Below are positions 8,201 to 16,143 of a stretch of DNA of 36,943 nt, piece by piece. The stretch comes from an uncultured Lachnospiraceae bacterium (GTDB lineage Bacteria > Bacillota > Clostridia > Lachnospirales > Lachnospiraceae): contig CAMXBD010000017.1 in NCBI GenBank assembly GCA_947179245.1, positions 1-36,943 on the forward strand, in the 5' to 3' direction. Both the position numbers and the translations under genes were made by a program. The stretch's first letter is position 1. Every line of letters begins with the position of its first letter. The notes under the pieces are model-generated. The model was not told the DNA's origin. It did not search any database and was given only the letters and a program-made list of their open reading frames with translations.

Positions 8201-8215
8201 CCTATTTCTCATCCC
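8201..8215 (-). promoter_or_regulatory. Leader motif shared with DUF1385 (rpmE copy)
   Basis: GGGATGAGAAATAGG in the roughly 90-nt rpmE leader, 55 nt before the start codon; 14 of 15 bases match the copy before DUF1385. Autogenous L31 leaders are known in Firmicutes, so this could be part of an L31-binding RNA; I cannot confirm a match to a catalogued motif. Confidence 0.4.
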
Positions 8216-8242
8216 ATGCCACCGTAAATCGACAGCTTCTAC

Positions 8243-8271
8243 ATTGTAGCATAGGAGTTTCGGGTATGCAA
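8243..8271 (-). promoter_or_regulatory. Sigma-A promoter of rpmE
   Basis: Minus strand: -35 TTGCAT (8266-8271), 17-nt spacer, -10 TACAAT (8243-8248). It sits 28 nt past the rho stop and yields a leader of about 90 nt ahead of rpmE. Confidence 0.75.
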
Positions 8272-8298
8272 GACTTTTATCAAAGAAATTTAATCAAA

Positions 8299-9645
8299 TT
8301 AGATAAATTTAATCTTTTTTACCATATTGACAAACTCAAAGTTGTTCTTAGTTCTTGCAAACATATCCAATACTTTTTCCACGGCTTCGTCCGCCTTCAT
8401 CCCGTTTAATGCCTTACGGATAATATTGATGGCTTCCAGTTCATCCGGTGAAAGCAGAAGATCCTCCCTCCGGGTGCTGGATTTCGGTATATCGATTGCC
8501 GGAAATACTCTCTTTTCGGACAATTTACGGTCAAGAACCATCTCCATATTACCGGTTCCCTTAAATTCCTCGTAAACTACATCGTCCATCTTGCTTCCTG
8601 TCTCTACCAGCGCAGTCGCAAGAATGGTCAGGCTGCCGCCTTCTCTCATGTTACGCGCCGCACCAAAGAAACGCTTAGGCATATGTAACGCTGCCGGATC
8701 AAGACCACCGGAGAGAGTACGTCCGCTAGGCGGAACTACCAGATTGTATGCTCTCGTCAGCCGGGTGATACTGTCTAAGAGAATCACCACATCACGTCCA
8801 TGCTCCACGAGACGCTTCGCACGCTCAATTACCATCTCGGACACCCTCTTGTGATGTTCCGGTAACTCATCAAAAGTAGAATAGATAACTTCCACATTCG
8901 GTCCTTCGATTGCTTCCTTAATATCTGTTACTTCCTCCGGACGTTCATCGATCAACAGAATGATCAGATGCGCATCCGATGCTGTTCTTGTAATAGATTT
9001 CGCTACTTCTTTTAATAAAGTAGTCTTACCAGCTTTAGGCGGAGATACAATCATACCTCTCTGTCCTTTACCTACCGGACTCATCAAATCCATAATACGC
9101 ATCGCTACTGAAGCTCCGGGCGTTTCCAGTTTCAATCTCTCATTAGGGAATATAGGCGTCAGATCCTCGAAATTCGGTCTGCGCATCGCCACCTCCGGCG
9201 GATAGCCGTTAATAGATTTTACATATAAAAGAGCGCTGAACTTCTCATTCTGTGTCTTAACTCGCGTATTCCCCTCTAAAATATCACCTGTTTTTAAACC
9301 AAAACGTCGAATCTGGCTGGGCGCCACATAAACGTCATTTTCACCGGGCAGATAATTCTCACAGCGTATAAATCCGAACCCGTCACTCATAACTTCCAAA
9401 ATACCGCTTGCAGTAATGCCGCTGTCTAATTCTGCCGGAAACTTCTCTTCCTCTGCCCCGTCTTTCTTAGGGGGAACTACCGACTTCACCGCCACTTCTT
9501 TGCCTGCCGCCTTGTCCTTCTCATCCTCTGCCAGCATAGCCTCCACAATCTCCGCTTTCTTCATGGTAGAAGTGCCTTTGATGCCTCTCGTCTTCGCAAT
9601 CGCCTTAAGATCGGCAAGCGCCAATGATTCATACTTTTCTCTCAT
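8299..9645 (-). CDS. rho: Transcription termination factor Rho
   Basis: Rho is a hexameric RNA-dependent ATPase that ends transcription of untranslated RNA. The 448 residues show the N-terminal Rho_N helix-extension-helix domain (1-40), a short charged linker (43-70), the OB-fold RNA-binding domain (about 77-150, with [12 protein letters not shown]), and the RecA-type ATPase with Walker [11 protein letters not shown] (202-211), Walker [12 protein letters not shown] and the R-loop region. Length is near the Bacillus form, without the long insert of actinobacterial Rho. AGGAGG lies 5 nt before the ATG. A weak -10 (TATAAT, 9761-9766) with a poor -35 could serve as its promoter in the divergent gap. 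Confidence 0.97.
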   Translation of the reverse strand: MREKYESLALADLKAIAKTRGIKGTSTMKKAEIVEAMLAEDEKDKAAGKEVAVKSVVPPKKDGAEEEKFPAELDSGITASGILEVMSDGFGFIRCENYLPGENDVYVAPSQIRRFGLKTGDILEGNTRVKTQNEKFSALLYVKSINGYPPEVAMRRPNFEDLTPIFPNERLKLETPGASVAMRIMDLMSPVGKGQRGMIVSPPKAGKTTLLKEVAKSITRTASDAHLIILLIDERPEEVTDIKEAIEGPNVEVIYSTFDELPEHHKRVSEMVIERAKRLVEHGRDVVILLDSITRLTRAYNLVVPPSGRTLSGGLDPAALHMPKRFFGAARNMREGGSLTILATALVETGSKMDDVVYEEFKGTGNMEMVLDRKLSEKRVFPAIDIPKSSTRREDLLLSPDELEAINIIRKALNGMKADEAVEKVLDMFARTKNNFEFVNMVKKIKFI

Positions 9646-9754
9646 ACATGCCTCCTGTATTTTAATAAATCATCTATATACATTCTTCCGTATACATTCT
9701 TTCGTCTAGGGATTTATTACCTGATGTGTCAATCGAAATGATCTATCTTCGTTA

Positions 9755-9782
9755 TTGCACATTATACACTACCTTTTATAAA
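9755..9782 (+). promoter_or_regulatory. Candidate upstream promoter of the malic enzyme gene
   Basis: -35 TTGCAC (9755-9760), 16-nt spacer, -10 TATAAA (9777-9782). It lies within the repeated GTTATTGCAC motif (9751-9760) found again at 9800-9809. Confidence 0.4.
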
Positions 9783-9803
9783 ATAGAAAGTATTTTTTTG
9801 TTA

Positions 9804-9832
9804 TTGCACTGAAATTACAAATATTATATGAT
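9804..9832 (+). promoter_or_regulatory. Sigma-A promoter of the malic enzyme operon
   Basis: -35 TTGCAC (9804-9809), 17-nt spacer, -10 TATGAT (9827-9832), giving a leader of about 65 nt. This is the better of two tandem candidates. Confidence 0.65.
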
Positions 9833-9838
9833 GTACAC

Positions 9839-9860
9839 GGTGGCAATGAGCAGTGCCATC
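9839..9860 (+). promoter_or_regulatory. Leader hairpin before the malic enzyme gene
   Basis: A 7-bp stem (GGTGGCA / TGCCATC, one G-U pair) with an 8-nt loop, followed shortly by AATTTT, starting about 7 nt after the -10. It resembles a weak attenuator, but the T-run is offset by four bases. Confidence 0.35.
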
Positions 9861-9904
9861 CCAATTTTACACATTAAATCAAGATTTAAGAAACGAGGTG
9901 CTCC

Positions 9905-11056
9905 ATGACAACGAGCGAAAAAGCATTAAAATTACACGAACAATGGCACGGCAAGCTTGAAACAGTATCCAAGACCCCCGTTAAGACAAGAGAAGACTTA
10001 TCCTTTGCCTACACACCGGGCGTCGCAGAACCATGCAAGGTAATCGCACAGGATAAGGAAGCTGCCTACACCTACACTTGGAAATCTAATACCGTTGCGG
10101 TAGTATCCGACGGAAGCGCTGTATTGGGTTTAGGCAATATCGGACCTTACGCAGCCATGCCTGTTATGGAGGGCAAAGCCGTATTATTCAAGGAATTTGG
10201 CGGTGTCAACGCTGTTCCAATCTGTTTGGACACGCAGGATACCGAGGAGATCATCAAGGCTGTCACTTATCTTGCTCCCGGTTTTGGCGGCATTAATTTA
10301 GAGGACATCAGCGCTCCCCGCTGTTTCGAGATTGAGGAACGCTTAAAAGAAATATTGAATATTCCTGTTTTCCACGATGATCAGCACGGAACAGCCATTG
10401 TTGTTCTTGCAGGCATCATCAACGCCTTGAAAGTTGTCGGAAAACAGAAAGAGAACTGCAAAGTTGTGGTCAATGGCGCCGGAAGCGCCGGTGTTGCCAT
10501 CACAAAACTTTTGTTAAATTACGGTTTTATAAATGTGATTATGTGTGATAAGGTAGGTATAATAAGCAAAAATACCGAGGGTTTAAACTATATGCAGCAA
10601 AAAATGTCTGAGGTAACCAATCCAAACAACGAGACTGGTTCCCTTGCAGATGCTTTGAAAGGCGCAGACATTTTCGTAGGTGTCTCCGCACCAAATATCG
10701 TAACACCCGATATGGTATCATCCATGAACCATGATTCCATCCTGTTCGCCATGGCAAATCCGGTTCCTGAAATCATGCCGGATGCCGCTAAAGCCGCAGG
10801 CGCCAGAGTGGTCGGCACGGGCCGGTCCGACTTCCCTAATCAGGTCAACAACGTAGTTGCTTTTCCCGGCATCTTCAAAGGAGCTTTGGAGGGACGCGCT
10901 GTACAGATCACAGAGGAGATGAAACTTGCTGCCGCACACGCTATTGCAGGACTTGTTCCGGATGATGAATTAAACGAAGACAATATCATGCCCGAGGCCT
11001 TTGATCCGAAAGTGGCAGAAGTTGTTGCTGAGGCTGTGAAATCTCATATTAAATAG
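9905..11056 (+). CDS. Malic enzyme, NAD(P)-dependent, oxaloacetate-decarboxylating
   Basis: Converts malate to pyruvate and CO2 with reduction of NAD(P). The 383-residue protein is the short bacterial type: malic domain with SFAYTPGVAEPCK (33-45), the metal-binding NLEDI (131-135) and HDDQHGTA (157-164), then a Rossmann fold with GAGSAGVAI (191-199). Short malic enzymes lack the phosphotransacetylase-like tail of the long forms, as here. GAGGTG lies just before the ATG. It leads a plus-strand unit with the radical SAM and DUF4364 genes. Cofactor preference cannot be read with confidence; PGAP-type names would be 'NADP-dependent malic enzyme' or 'malate dehydrogenase (decarboxylating)'. Confidence 0.93.
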   Translation: MTTSEKALKLHEQWHGKLETVSKTPVKTREDLSFAYTPGVAEPCKVIAQDKEAAYTYTWKSNTVAVVSDGSAVLGLGNIGPYAAMPVMEGKAVLFKEFGGVNAVPICLDTQDTEEIIKAVTYLAPGFGGINLEDISAPRCFEIEERLKEILNIPVFHDDQHGTAIVVLAGIINALKVVGKQKENCKVVVNGAGSAGVAITKLLLNYGFINVIMCDKVGIISKNTEGLNYMQQKMSEVTNPNNETGSLADALKGADIFVGVSAPNIVTPDMVSSMNHDSILFAMANPVPEIMPDAAKAAGARVVGTGRSDFPNQVNNVVAFPGIFKGALEGRAVQITEEMKLAAAHAIAGLVPDDELNEDNIMPEAFDPKVAEVVAEAVKSHIK

Positions 11057-11073
11057 CATTCGGAGAACTGAGC

Positions 11074-12063
11074 ATGACGCAGAATGACTGGCACGGAAAA
11101 CCATATTATTCTTTGGACGCATATCTTAAGAATACTTATGGCAGGAAAATGTATAAGATTGCTATTGATGCCGGTTTTACCTGTCCCAACAGAGATGGGA
11201 CGCTTGGCAGCGGCGGCTGTATTTTCTGCAGTGCCGGCGGCAGCGGAGATTATGCTGTCAGGACTGTAGAGCACCTTTCCGTTGCCGGGCAGATTGCCGC
11301 TGGTATATCCATGTTTGGCGAAGCCAAAGCCGGCAGGCTTACAAACTCATTCGCAAACCCGGAACACCCTCCTTTTATTGCATACTTTCAGGCGTATACC
11401 AATACTTATGGTTCCGTACCACATCTTCGTACCCTCTATACAGAGGCTTTGAGGGAACCTTCCGTCGCCGGTATCTCCATTGCAACAAGACCTGATTGTA
11501 TTTCAGAAGATATTGTAACTATGTTAGGTGATATTATAGAGGAATTTCCAGACAAGTTTGTCTGGATCGAGTTAGGTCTCCAGACGATCCATGATCATAC
11601 CGCTGATTTTATCAGACGTGGTTATCCATTATCTGTTTATGACAAATGTGTTTCTATGTTACAGCGTGTCAACATACCGATCATCACCCATGTGATCTTA
11701 GGATTGCCACACGAAATAAAAGAACATGTGTTATCAACCATTAACTACTTAAATCAGCACGGTACATGGGGTGTGAAGCTGCAGCTTCTTCATGTGTTGC
11801 GAGACACAGATCTGGCAAAGCTCTATGAACAGAATGCTTACCGCCCTCTGTCCCAAGATGCCTACATCGATCTTGTCATCGACTGTCTGGAGCATCTTGC
11901 CCCCGATATCGTCGTACACAGGCTTACGGGCGACGGACCGAGAGATTTGCTGCTTGCTCCTTGCTGGAGTCTGGACAAGCGAACTGTTCTCAACACCCTG
12001 CACCATACCATGAAACTGCGTAGCGCCCATCAGGGCCGCCTCATAGAAAGGCTGTATCAATGA
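11074..12063 (+). CDS. TIGR01212 family radical SAM protein (YhcC-like)
   Basis: A 329-residue radical SAM protein with the cluster-binding Cys at 37, 49 and 52 in FTCPNRDGTLGSGGCIFCS, the wide-spaced pattern of the TIGR01212/YhcC family, followed by GGSGDYA. Later blocks ATRPDCIS, WIELGLQTIHD and THVILGLPHE fit the partial TIM barrel of the superfamily. The reaction is not established for most members. A GGAG lies 8-12 nt upstream of the ATG, 17 nt after malic enzyme, and its end overlaps the DUF4364 start by 4 nt, so the three genes form one operon. Confidence 0.9.
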   Translation: MTQNDWHGKPYYSLDAYLKNTYGRKMYKIAIDAGFTCPNRDGTLGSGGCIFCSAGGSGDYAVRTVEHLSVAGQIAAGISMFGEAKAGRLTNSFANPEHPPFIAYFQAYTNTYGSVPHLRTLYTEALREPSVAGISIATRPDCISEDIVTMLGDIIEEFPDKFVWIELGLQTIHDHTADFIRRGYPLSVYDKCVSMLQRVNIPIITHVILGLPHEIKEHVLSTINYLNQHGTWGVKLQLLHVLRDTDLAKLYEQNAYRPLSQDAYIDLVIDCLEHLAPDIVVHRLTGDGPRDLLLAPCWSLDKRTVLNTLHHTMKLRSAHQGRLIERLYQ

Positions 12064-12575
12064 CACAAGACCCATTAACCCTATACAAATTAATCGTACT
12101 CTACATGCTTGACCGGGTCACTTTCCCCCTGACCAAAGCCCAAGTGGGGAATTTTATACTGGACCGGGAATACACAAATTTCCTGACTCTGCAGCAGATA
12201 ATTGCCGAACTGATCGATGCCGATCTTGTAGAAGCCAGATCAAACCGCAACCGTACACATCTGTTGATTACCGATGAGGGCAGGGAAACACTCTCTTTCT
12301 TTGAAAATCGGATCAATGACTCTATTAAAGAAGAGATAAACACTTTTTTCAGTGAAAATGAAATGGAAATGCGCAACGAAGTTTCTATTCTCTCCGATTA
12401 CTATAAAGCCGTCTCTGGTGAATATGAAGCGCATCTTCTGGCAAAAGAAAAGGACGTTAAGATAGTGGAAATCACCCTTTCCGTCCCCGATGAAGATACC
12501 GCTTCCGCCATCTGTGCCAACTGGCAGAAGAAAAATCAAGATATCTATCAATATATCATAGGGCAACTATTTTAG
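12060..12575 (+). CDS. DUF4364 family protein (winged-helix-like)
   Basis: A 171-residue cytoplasmic protein that opens MTQDPLTLYKLIVLYMLDRV and carries a winged-helix-like N-terminal region (FPLTKAQVGNFI, LTLQQIIAELIDADLVE, HLLITDEGRETLSFF), as in the DUF4364 family of Clostridia. A DNA-binding role is likely from the fold but unproven. Its ATG overlaps the stop of the radical SAM gene (ATGA), indicating coupling. The stop codon lies inside a hairpin at 12558-12584. Confidence 0.85.
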   Translation: MTQDPLTLYKLIVLYMLDRVTFPLTKAQVGNFILDREYTNFLTLQQIIAELIDADLVEARSNRNRTHLLITDEGRETLSFFENRINDSIKEEINTFFSENEMEMRNEVSILSDYYKAVSGEYEAHLLAKEKDVKIVEITLSVPDEDTASAICANWQKKNQDIYQYIIGQLF

Positions 12576-12584
12576 TTGCCCTAT
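12558..12584 (+). terminator. Hairpin overlapping the DUF4364 stop codon
   Basis: A perfect 12-bp stem (ATAGGGCAACTA / TAGTTGCCCTAT) with a 3-nt loop; the TAG stop begins the right arm. Only a weak pyrimidine tract (CTCTTCC) follows, so termination efficiency is uncertain, but it sits at the end of a plus-strand operon facing a minus-strand gene. Confidence 0.6.
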
Positions 12585-12633
12585 CTCTTCCGAGTTTACA
12601 AAACAAATCGCATAAACGAGCTTGCCCGTTTTC

Positions 12634-14649
12634 CTAATGTTTTGAAATCACTTCACTCCAACTGCTGATTCCAATCACTCTCAAAGCAAAATCCGTGTGA
12701 GCGGCAGATTCCGCCGTATCCACATACTTGAATGCATTGTAGATGGACTTGCGCCCTCCACCCAGCGTATTGATACCGAGAGCCAACCCCTGCGCTACTT
12801 CTGATGCCGCATCCGTCTCGCGTGAAAACAACATGCTGTCAATATATTGATTTGACTCAATCACCTTATAAGCATACACAAACGATGCCGCCTGCAAGTC
12901 CTGTCCGGCCGATGAAGTATAACCCATCTCACTTAAAATAACATGCCTTACTTCTCCCGAATCAGTCAGATATTCTTCTTTTTGCAGATAATCAGTCAGC
13001 ACATGAATATTCTTGATGGTAATTACCGGCGTAGTCTCGGAATCCAACACATAAGAGCCCGCCCTGCCGCTGGTACTCCATGCCTTGGCACTGGTCAGCG
13101 GATAATTGTAAGGGTGTTGTGCCACGCCCCAGTCAATATTGCCGCCCGCCGTAATATTTCTGTTAAATTCGTCCAGAATCTCCTTGGAGCTGTATCCGTT
13201 ATTGGAATACAGGCTTTTGCCCCACTGCTGGTCTAACGAAATATAAACTCTGGCATTACCGTTCACGCTTAAGATCGTGTTATAGAAAATTCGGAATGCC
13301 TTCGCATACTCTTCCACGTAACTCGCAGTATCCATATATTCTATATAATTCCACTCGCTTCTGGCATTAATCTCGTTGCCGATGACCCAGTTCATAACCT
13401 TGCCGTGTCCGCTGCCCGAATAGCGGTTTGCCAGAAACGATGCTACAGCCGCAATGTACTCCGTACCGTCCTCATCCGTAGCGTTAAACGCATAATATGG
13501 CGCCCTTCCGCCCGAACGTGCCTTCGGATGAATAAGCTGCATATAGCCGGGATGGATATCATTTAAAATAATAGCTGTTGTGGTAATACCTTTATTGGTC
13601 AATGTAGAAAAAATATAGTCATACTCTGCTATAATCTGTCCATTAAAAGCATAACTTCTGCCGTTATAAGTATAGTACACGGTCGGATAGAACTCATTGC
13701 TCGTGTTACCCAATATCCTGCTGAGCGGAATATTGTATGCCGCATGTCTCACACCCAGATCATCCAATTCAGAACTGCTTAACTTCTCCGGATCAACCAA
13801 GAGTCCCTTCTTGGAAGTCGTATCACCGAAGGACGGACTGTATCTGGCTATCGCCTCAGGATTCGTGATAAACCGTGGTTTACTGATCGGCAGGAAAGCG
13901 CCATCTTTTTTCACAGCCACAACAAACTTTGAACACAGTCTCGAACTTGCACTGTTATAATTCAAATTGACTGAAAAGGTCAACTCCACATCTTTCTGCT
14001 CTTCCACGATGTACTCATCGTTTCGCAATGCGTTTTCATACATCTTTTCCTCAAACAGATAGTAGTACCCGTCGTCGCTGATTGCCAACCCTTCTGCTGA
14101 CATTGTGACATCCACTTTACCGGTCTCCGTGTTGATCAGACAGCTCTCTATCGTAATGAAATCCGACGCATTTTCTTCTGTCAATTCAATCTCCGGCGGT
14201 CTGTTGTGGACACCGTCTATTAAGAATTTTGCCGCATCCACCAAAGCCTTGGAAGTATCTTTACCCGCATTCTCGCGCACATGATCCTTCCTTCTCTGCG
14301 TCAGACTATACTCCGCCAGCCCCACCGCTTCCGTATGTACCATAGCCTCTACTGCCGCACTCTCATCAGCCTGCTCAGTCAGATAGTTCCGCACTCCGAA
14401 GAAAGTACCTGTTCCTCCCAATAGGAACACTGCCGCCGCAGCGCCTATGATTATGAAAAGCTTCTTCCGCCTTCTGTCACGGACTTCCTGCGGCTCATTA
14501 GCCTTCTCTTCTTTCAGCTTCTTTTTCATGCGCTGTTTTTTCGCCTTGGCTTTTCTCTTATTCTCTGCTACTTTTTCTTTATCTATTGTACGTTTTCTCT
14601 TTTTTTTCTTCTGATTAGCCGTGGAGTCCGTCGTATTATTTGATATCAT
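12634..14649 (-). CDS. DUF5722 domain protein, membrane-anchored glycoside hydrolase-like
   Basis: A 671-residue type II membrane protein: a very basic cytoplasmic N-terminus (KKKKRKRTIDKEK..., 14-62), one membrane segment (63-86), then an extracytoplasmic domain. A beta-rich part (about 150-300) precedes a TIM-barrel-like DUF5722 region with NWVIGNEINAR (Glu426) and VILSEMGYTS (Glu574). These positions match the acid/base and nucleophile Glu of clan GH-A hydrolases, so a surface glycosidase is an inference. It overlaps the end of rarA by 14 nt and probably depends on the rarA promoter, an odd pairing of a surface enzyme with a replication factor. Confidence 0.85.
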   Translation of the reverse strand: MISNNTTDSTANQKKKKRKRTIDKEKVAENKRKAKAKKQRMKKKLKEEKANEPQEVRDRRRKKLFIIIGAAAAVFLLGGTGTFFGVRNYLTEQADESAAVEAMVHTEAVGLAEYSLTQRRKDHVRENAGKDTSKALVDAAKFLIDGVHNRPPEIELTEENASDFITIESCLINTETGKVDVTMSAEGLAISDDGYYYLFEEKMYENALRNDEYIVEEQKDVELTFSVNLNYNSASSRLCSKFVVAVKKDGAFLPISKPRFITNPEAIARYSPSFGDTTSKKGLLVDPEKLSSSELDDLGVRHAAYNIPLSRILGNTSNEFYPTVYYTYNGRSYAFNGQIIAEYDYIFSTLTNKGITTTAIILNDIHPGYMQLIHPKARSGGRAPYYAFNATDEDGTEYIAAVASFLANRYSGSGHGKVMNWVIGNEINARSEWNYIEYMDTASYVEEYAKAFRIFYNTILSVNGNARVYISLDQQWGKSLYSNNGYSSKEILDEFNRNITAGGNIDWGVAQHPYNYPLTSAKAWSTSGRAGSYVLDSETTPVITIKNIHVLTDYLQKEEYLTDSGEVRHVILSEMGYTSSAGQDLQAASFVYAYKVIESNQYIDSMLFSRETDAASEVAQGLALGINTLGGGRKSIYNAFKYVDTAESAAHTDFALRVIGISSWSEVISKH

Positions 14650-15970
14650 GTGCTTCTTCCTTTATTCGCTTCATATGCTCTCTGATCTTAGCCTCATATC
14701 CATTGCCGGTAGGATTATAAAACTCTTTCCCATTCAATTCATATGGTAGATATTGCTGTTCTACATAATGGTTCGGATAATCATGTGCATATTTATAGCC
14801 TGTCCCGTGTCCCAGTTTCGCTGCCCCCTTATAATGTGCATCCTGCAAATGTGTAGGAATCGGCAGATTACCCGTCTGCTGTACAACTTCTGCCGCCTTA
14901 AAAACCGCTTCGCTGCTGGCATTACTTTTCGGCGCACACGCCACATAAGCTGCCGCTTGCGACAATATGATCTGAGCCTCCGGCATACCGACCCGCTCCA
15001 CCGCCAGTGACGCGCTGACTGCGACATTTAACGCCATAGGATCCGCATTACCCACATCCTCGGAAGCGCAGATCATAATACGCCTCGCAATAAAAGTCAC
15101 GCTCTCTCCCGCATACAACATCCGGCTCAGATAATAGACTGCCGCATCTGGGTCAGATCCCCGCATACTCTTGATAAAAGCAGAAATCGTATCATAATGG
15201 CTGTCTCCCGATTTATCATAACGTAACACACGTTTTTGAATGCACTCCTGTGCCACTTCCAACGTAAAGTGAATCTTACCGTCCTCGCTGCGGTTTGTGG
15301 TCATAACACCGAGTTCCACCGCATTGAGCGCATGTCTCGCATCACCGCCCGACAATTCAGCCAGAAAATCTACCGCATCCTCGTCTATCACTGCCTCATA
15401 CGCACCCATTCCTTTATCCTTGTCATATACCGCGCGATGAATCAGATTTTTGATATCTTCTATAGATAACGGCCGTAATTCAAATATAATGGAACGTGAT
15501 ATCAACGCTCCGTTTACCTCAAAATAAGGATTTTCCGTGGTTGCGCCAATCAGTATGATTGTGCCATCCTCCACAAACGGCAGCAGATAATCCTGCTGAC
15601 CTTTGTTGAAACGGTGTATCTCATCAATAAACAGAATGGTCTTCTTCCCGTACATTCCCTGCAGGTCTTTGGCTTTCGACACAACCTCTTCCATATCCTT
15701 CTTGCCGGCAACCGTCGCATTAATCTGCGTAAACTCGGCGCTGGTCGTATTGGCAATCACTTTAGCCAGTGTCGTCTTGCCTGTTCCGGGCGGTCCATAG
15801 AATATGATGGAGCTTAGTTTATCTGCCTTAATCGCACGATAAAGCAGCTTATCTTTGCCTATAATGTGCTGCTGCCCGACCACCTCTTCCAGCGTAACAG
15901 GTCTGAGCCTTGCCGCAAGCGGTGACTCTTTCTCCTGATTTGTGCTTCGCATGTATTCAAATAAATCCAT
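14636..15970 (-). CDS. rarA: Replication-associated recombination protein A (RarA/MgsA)
   Basis: A AAA+ ATPase of the clamp-loader group that acts at stalled replication forks. The 444 residues begin with MDLFEYMRS and SPLAARLRPVTLEEVVGQQH, then Walker A FYGPPGTGKTT (57-67), Walker B TILFIDEIHRF (111-121), sensor 1 ILIGATTENPYFEV, and the C-terminal tetramerisation region ending with HDYPNHYVEQQYLP. All expected parts are present at normal length. It has its own promoter at 16030-16058 and leads a two-gene unit with DUF5722. Confidence 0.95.
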   Translation of the reverse strand: MDLFEYMRSTNQEKESPLAARLRPVTLEEVVGQQHIIGKDKLLYRAIKADKLSSIIFYGPPGTGKTTLAKVIANTTSAEFTQINATVAGKKDMEEVVSKAKDLQGMYGKKTILFIDEIHRFNKGQQDYLLPFVEDGTIILIGATTENPYFEVNGALISRSIIFELRPLSIEDIKNLIHRAVYDKDKGMGAYEAVIDEDAVDFLAELSGGDARHALNAVELGVMTTNRSEDGKIHFTLEVAQECIQKRVLRYDKSGDSHYDTISAFIKSMRGSDPDAAVYYLSRMLYAGESVTFIARRIMICASEDVGNADPMALNVAVSASLAVERVGMPEAQIILSQAAAYVACAPKSNASSEAVFKAAEVVQQTGNLPIPTHLQDAHYKGAAKLGHGTGYKYAHDYPNHYVEQQYLPYELNGKEFYNPTGNGYEAKIREHMKRIKEEAHDIK

Positions 15971-16029
15971 TTTCGTATGTATCCTCTATTTCATTTCCCA
16001 TCAGCCTGTATAAGAGACTAATCTTTTTT

Positions 16030-16058
16030 ATTTTATCATTTTGTGCAACCAAGCGCAA
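16030..16058 (-). promoter_or_regulatory. Sigma-A promoter of rarA
   Basis: Minus strand: -35 TTGCGC (16053-16058), 17-nt spacer, -10 TAAAAT (16030-16035), in the 173-bp divergent gap. Confidence 0.6.
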
Positions 16059-16082
16059 ATATAATATTTTCCAGAGGACTGA

Positions 16083-16111
16083 TTGCAAAGCTTTATAAGT
16101 GATGATAGAAT
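16083..16111 (+). promoter_or_regulatory. Sigma-A promoter of the TIR gene
   Basis: -35 TTGCAA (16083-16088), 17-nt spacer, -10 TAGAAT (16106-16111), about 26 nt before the GGAG-ATG start. It lies back to back with the rarA promoter. Confidence 0.7.
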
Positions 16112-16143
16112 AGAACGCGATTAATATCGAAACGGAGAATATC

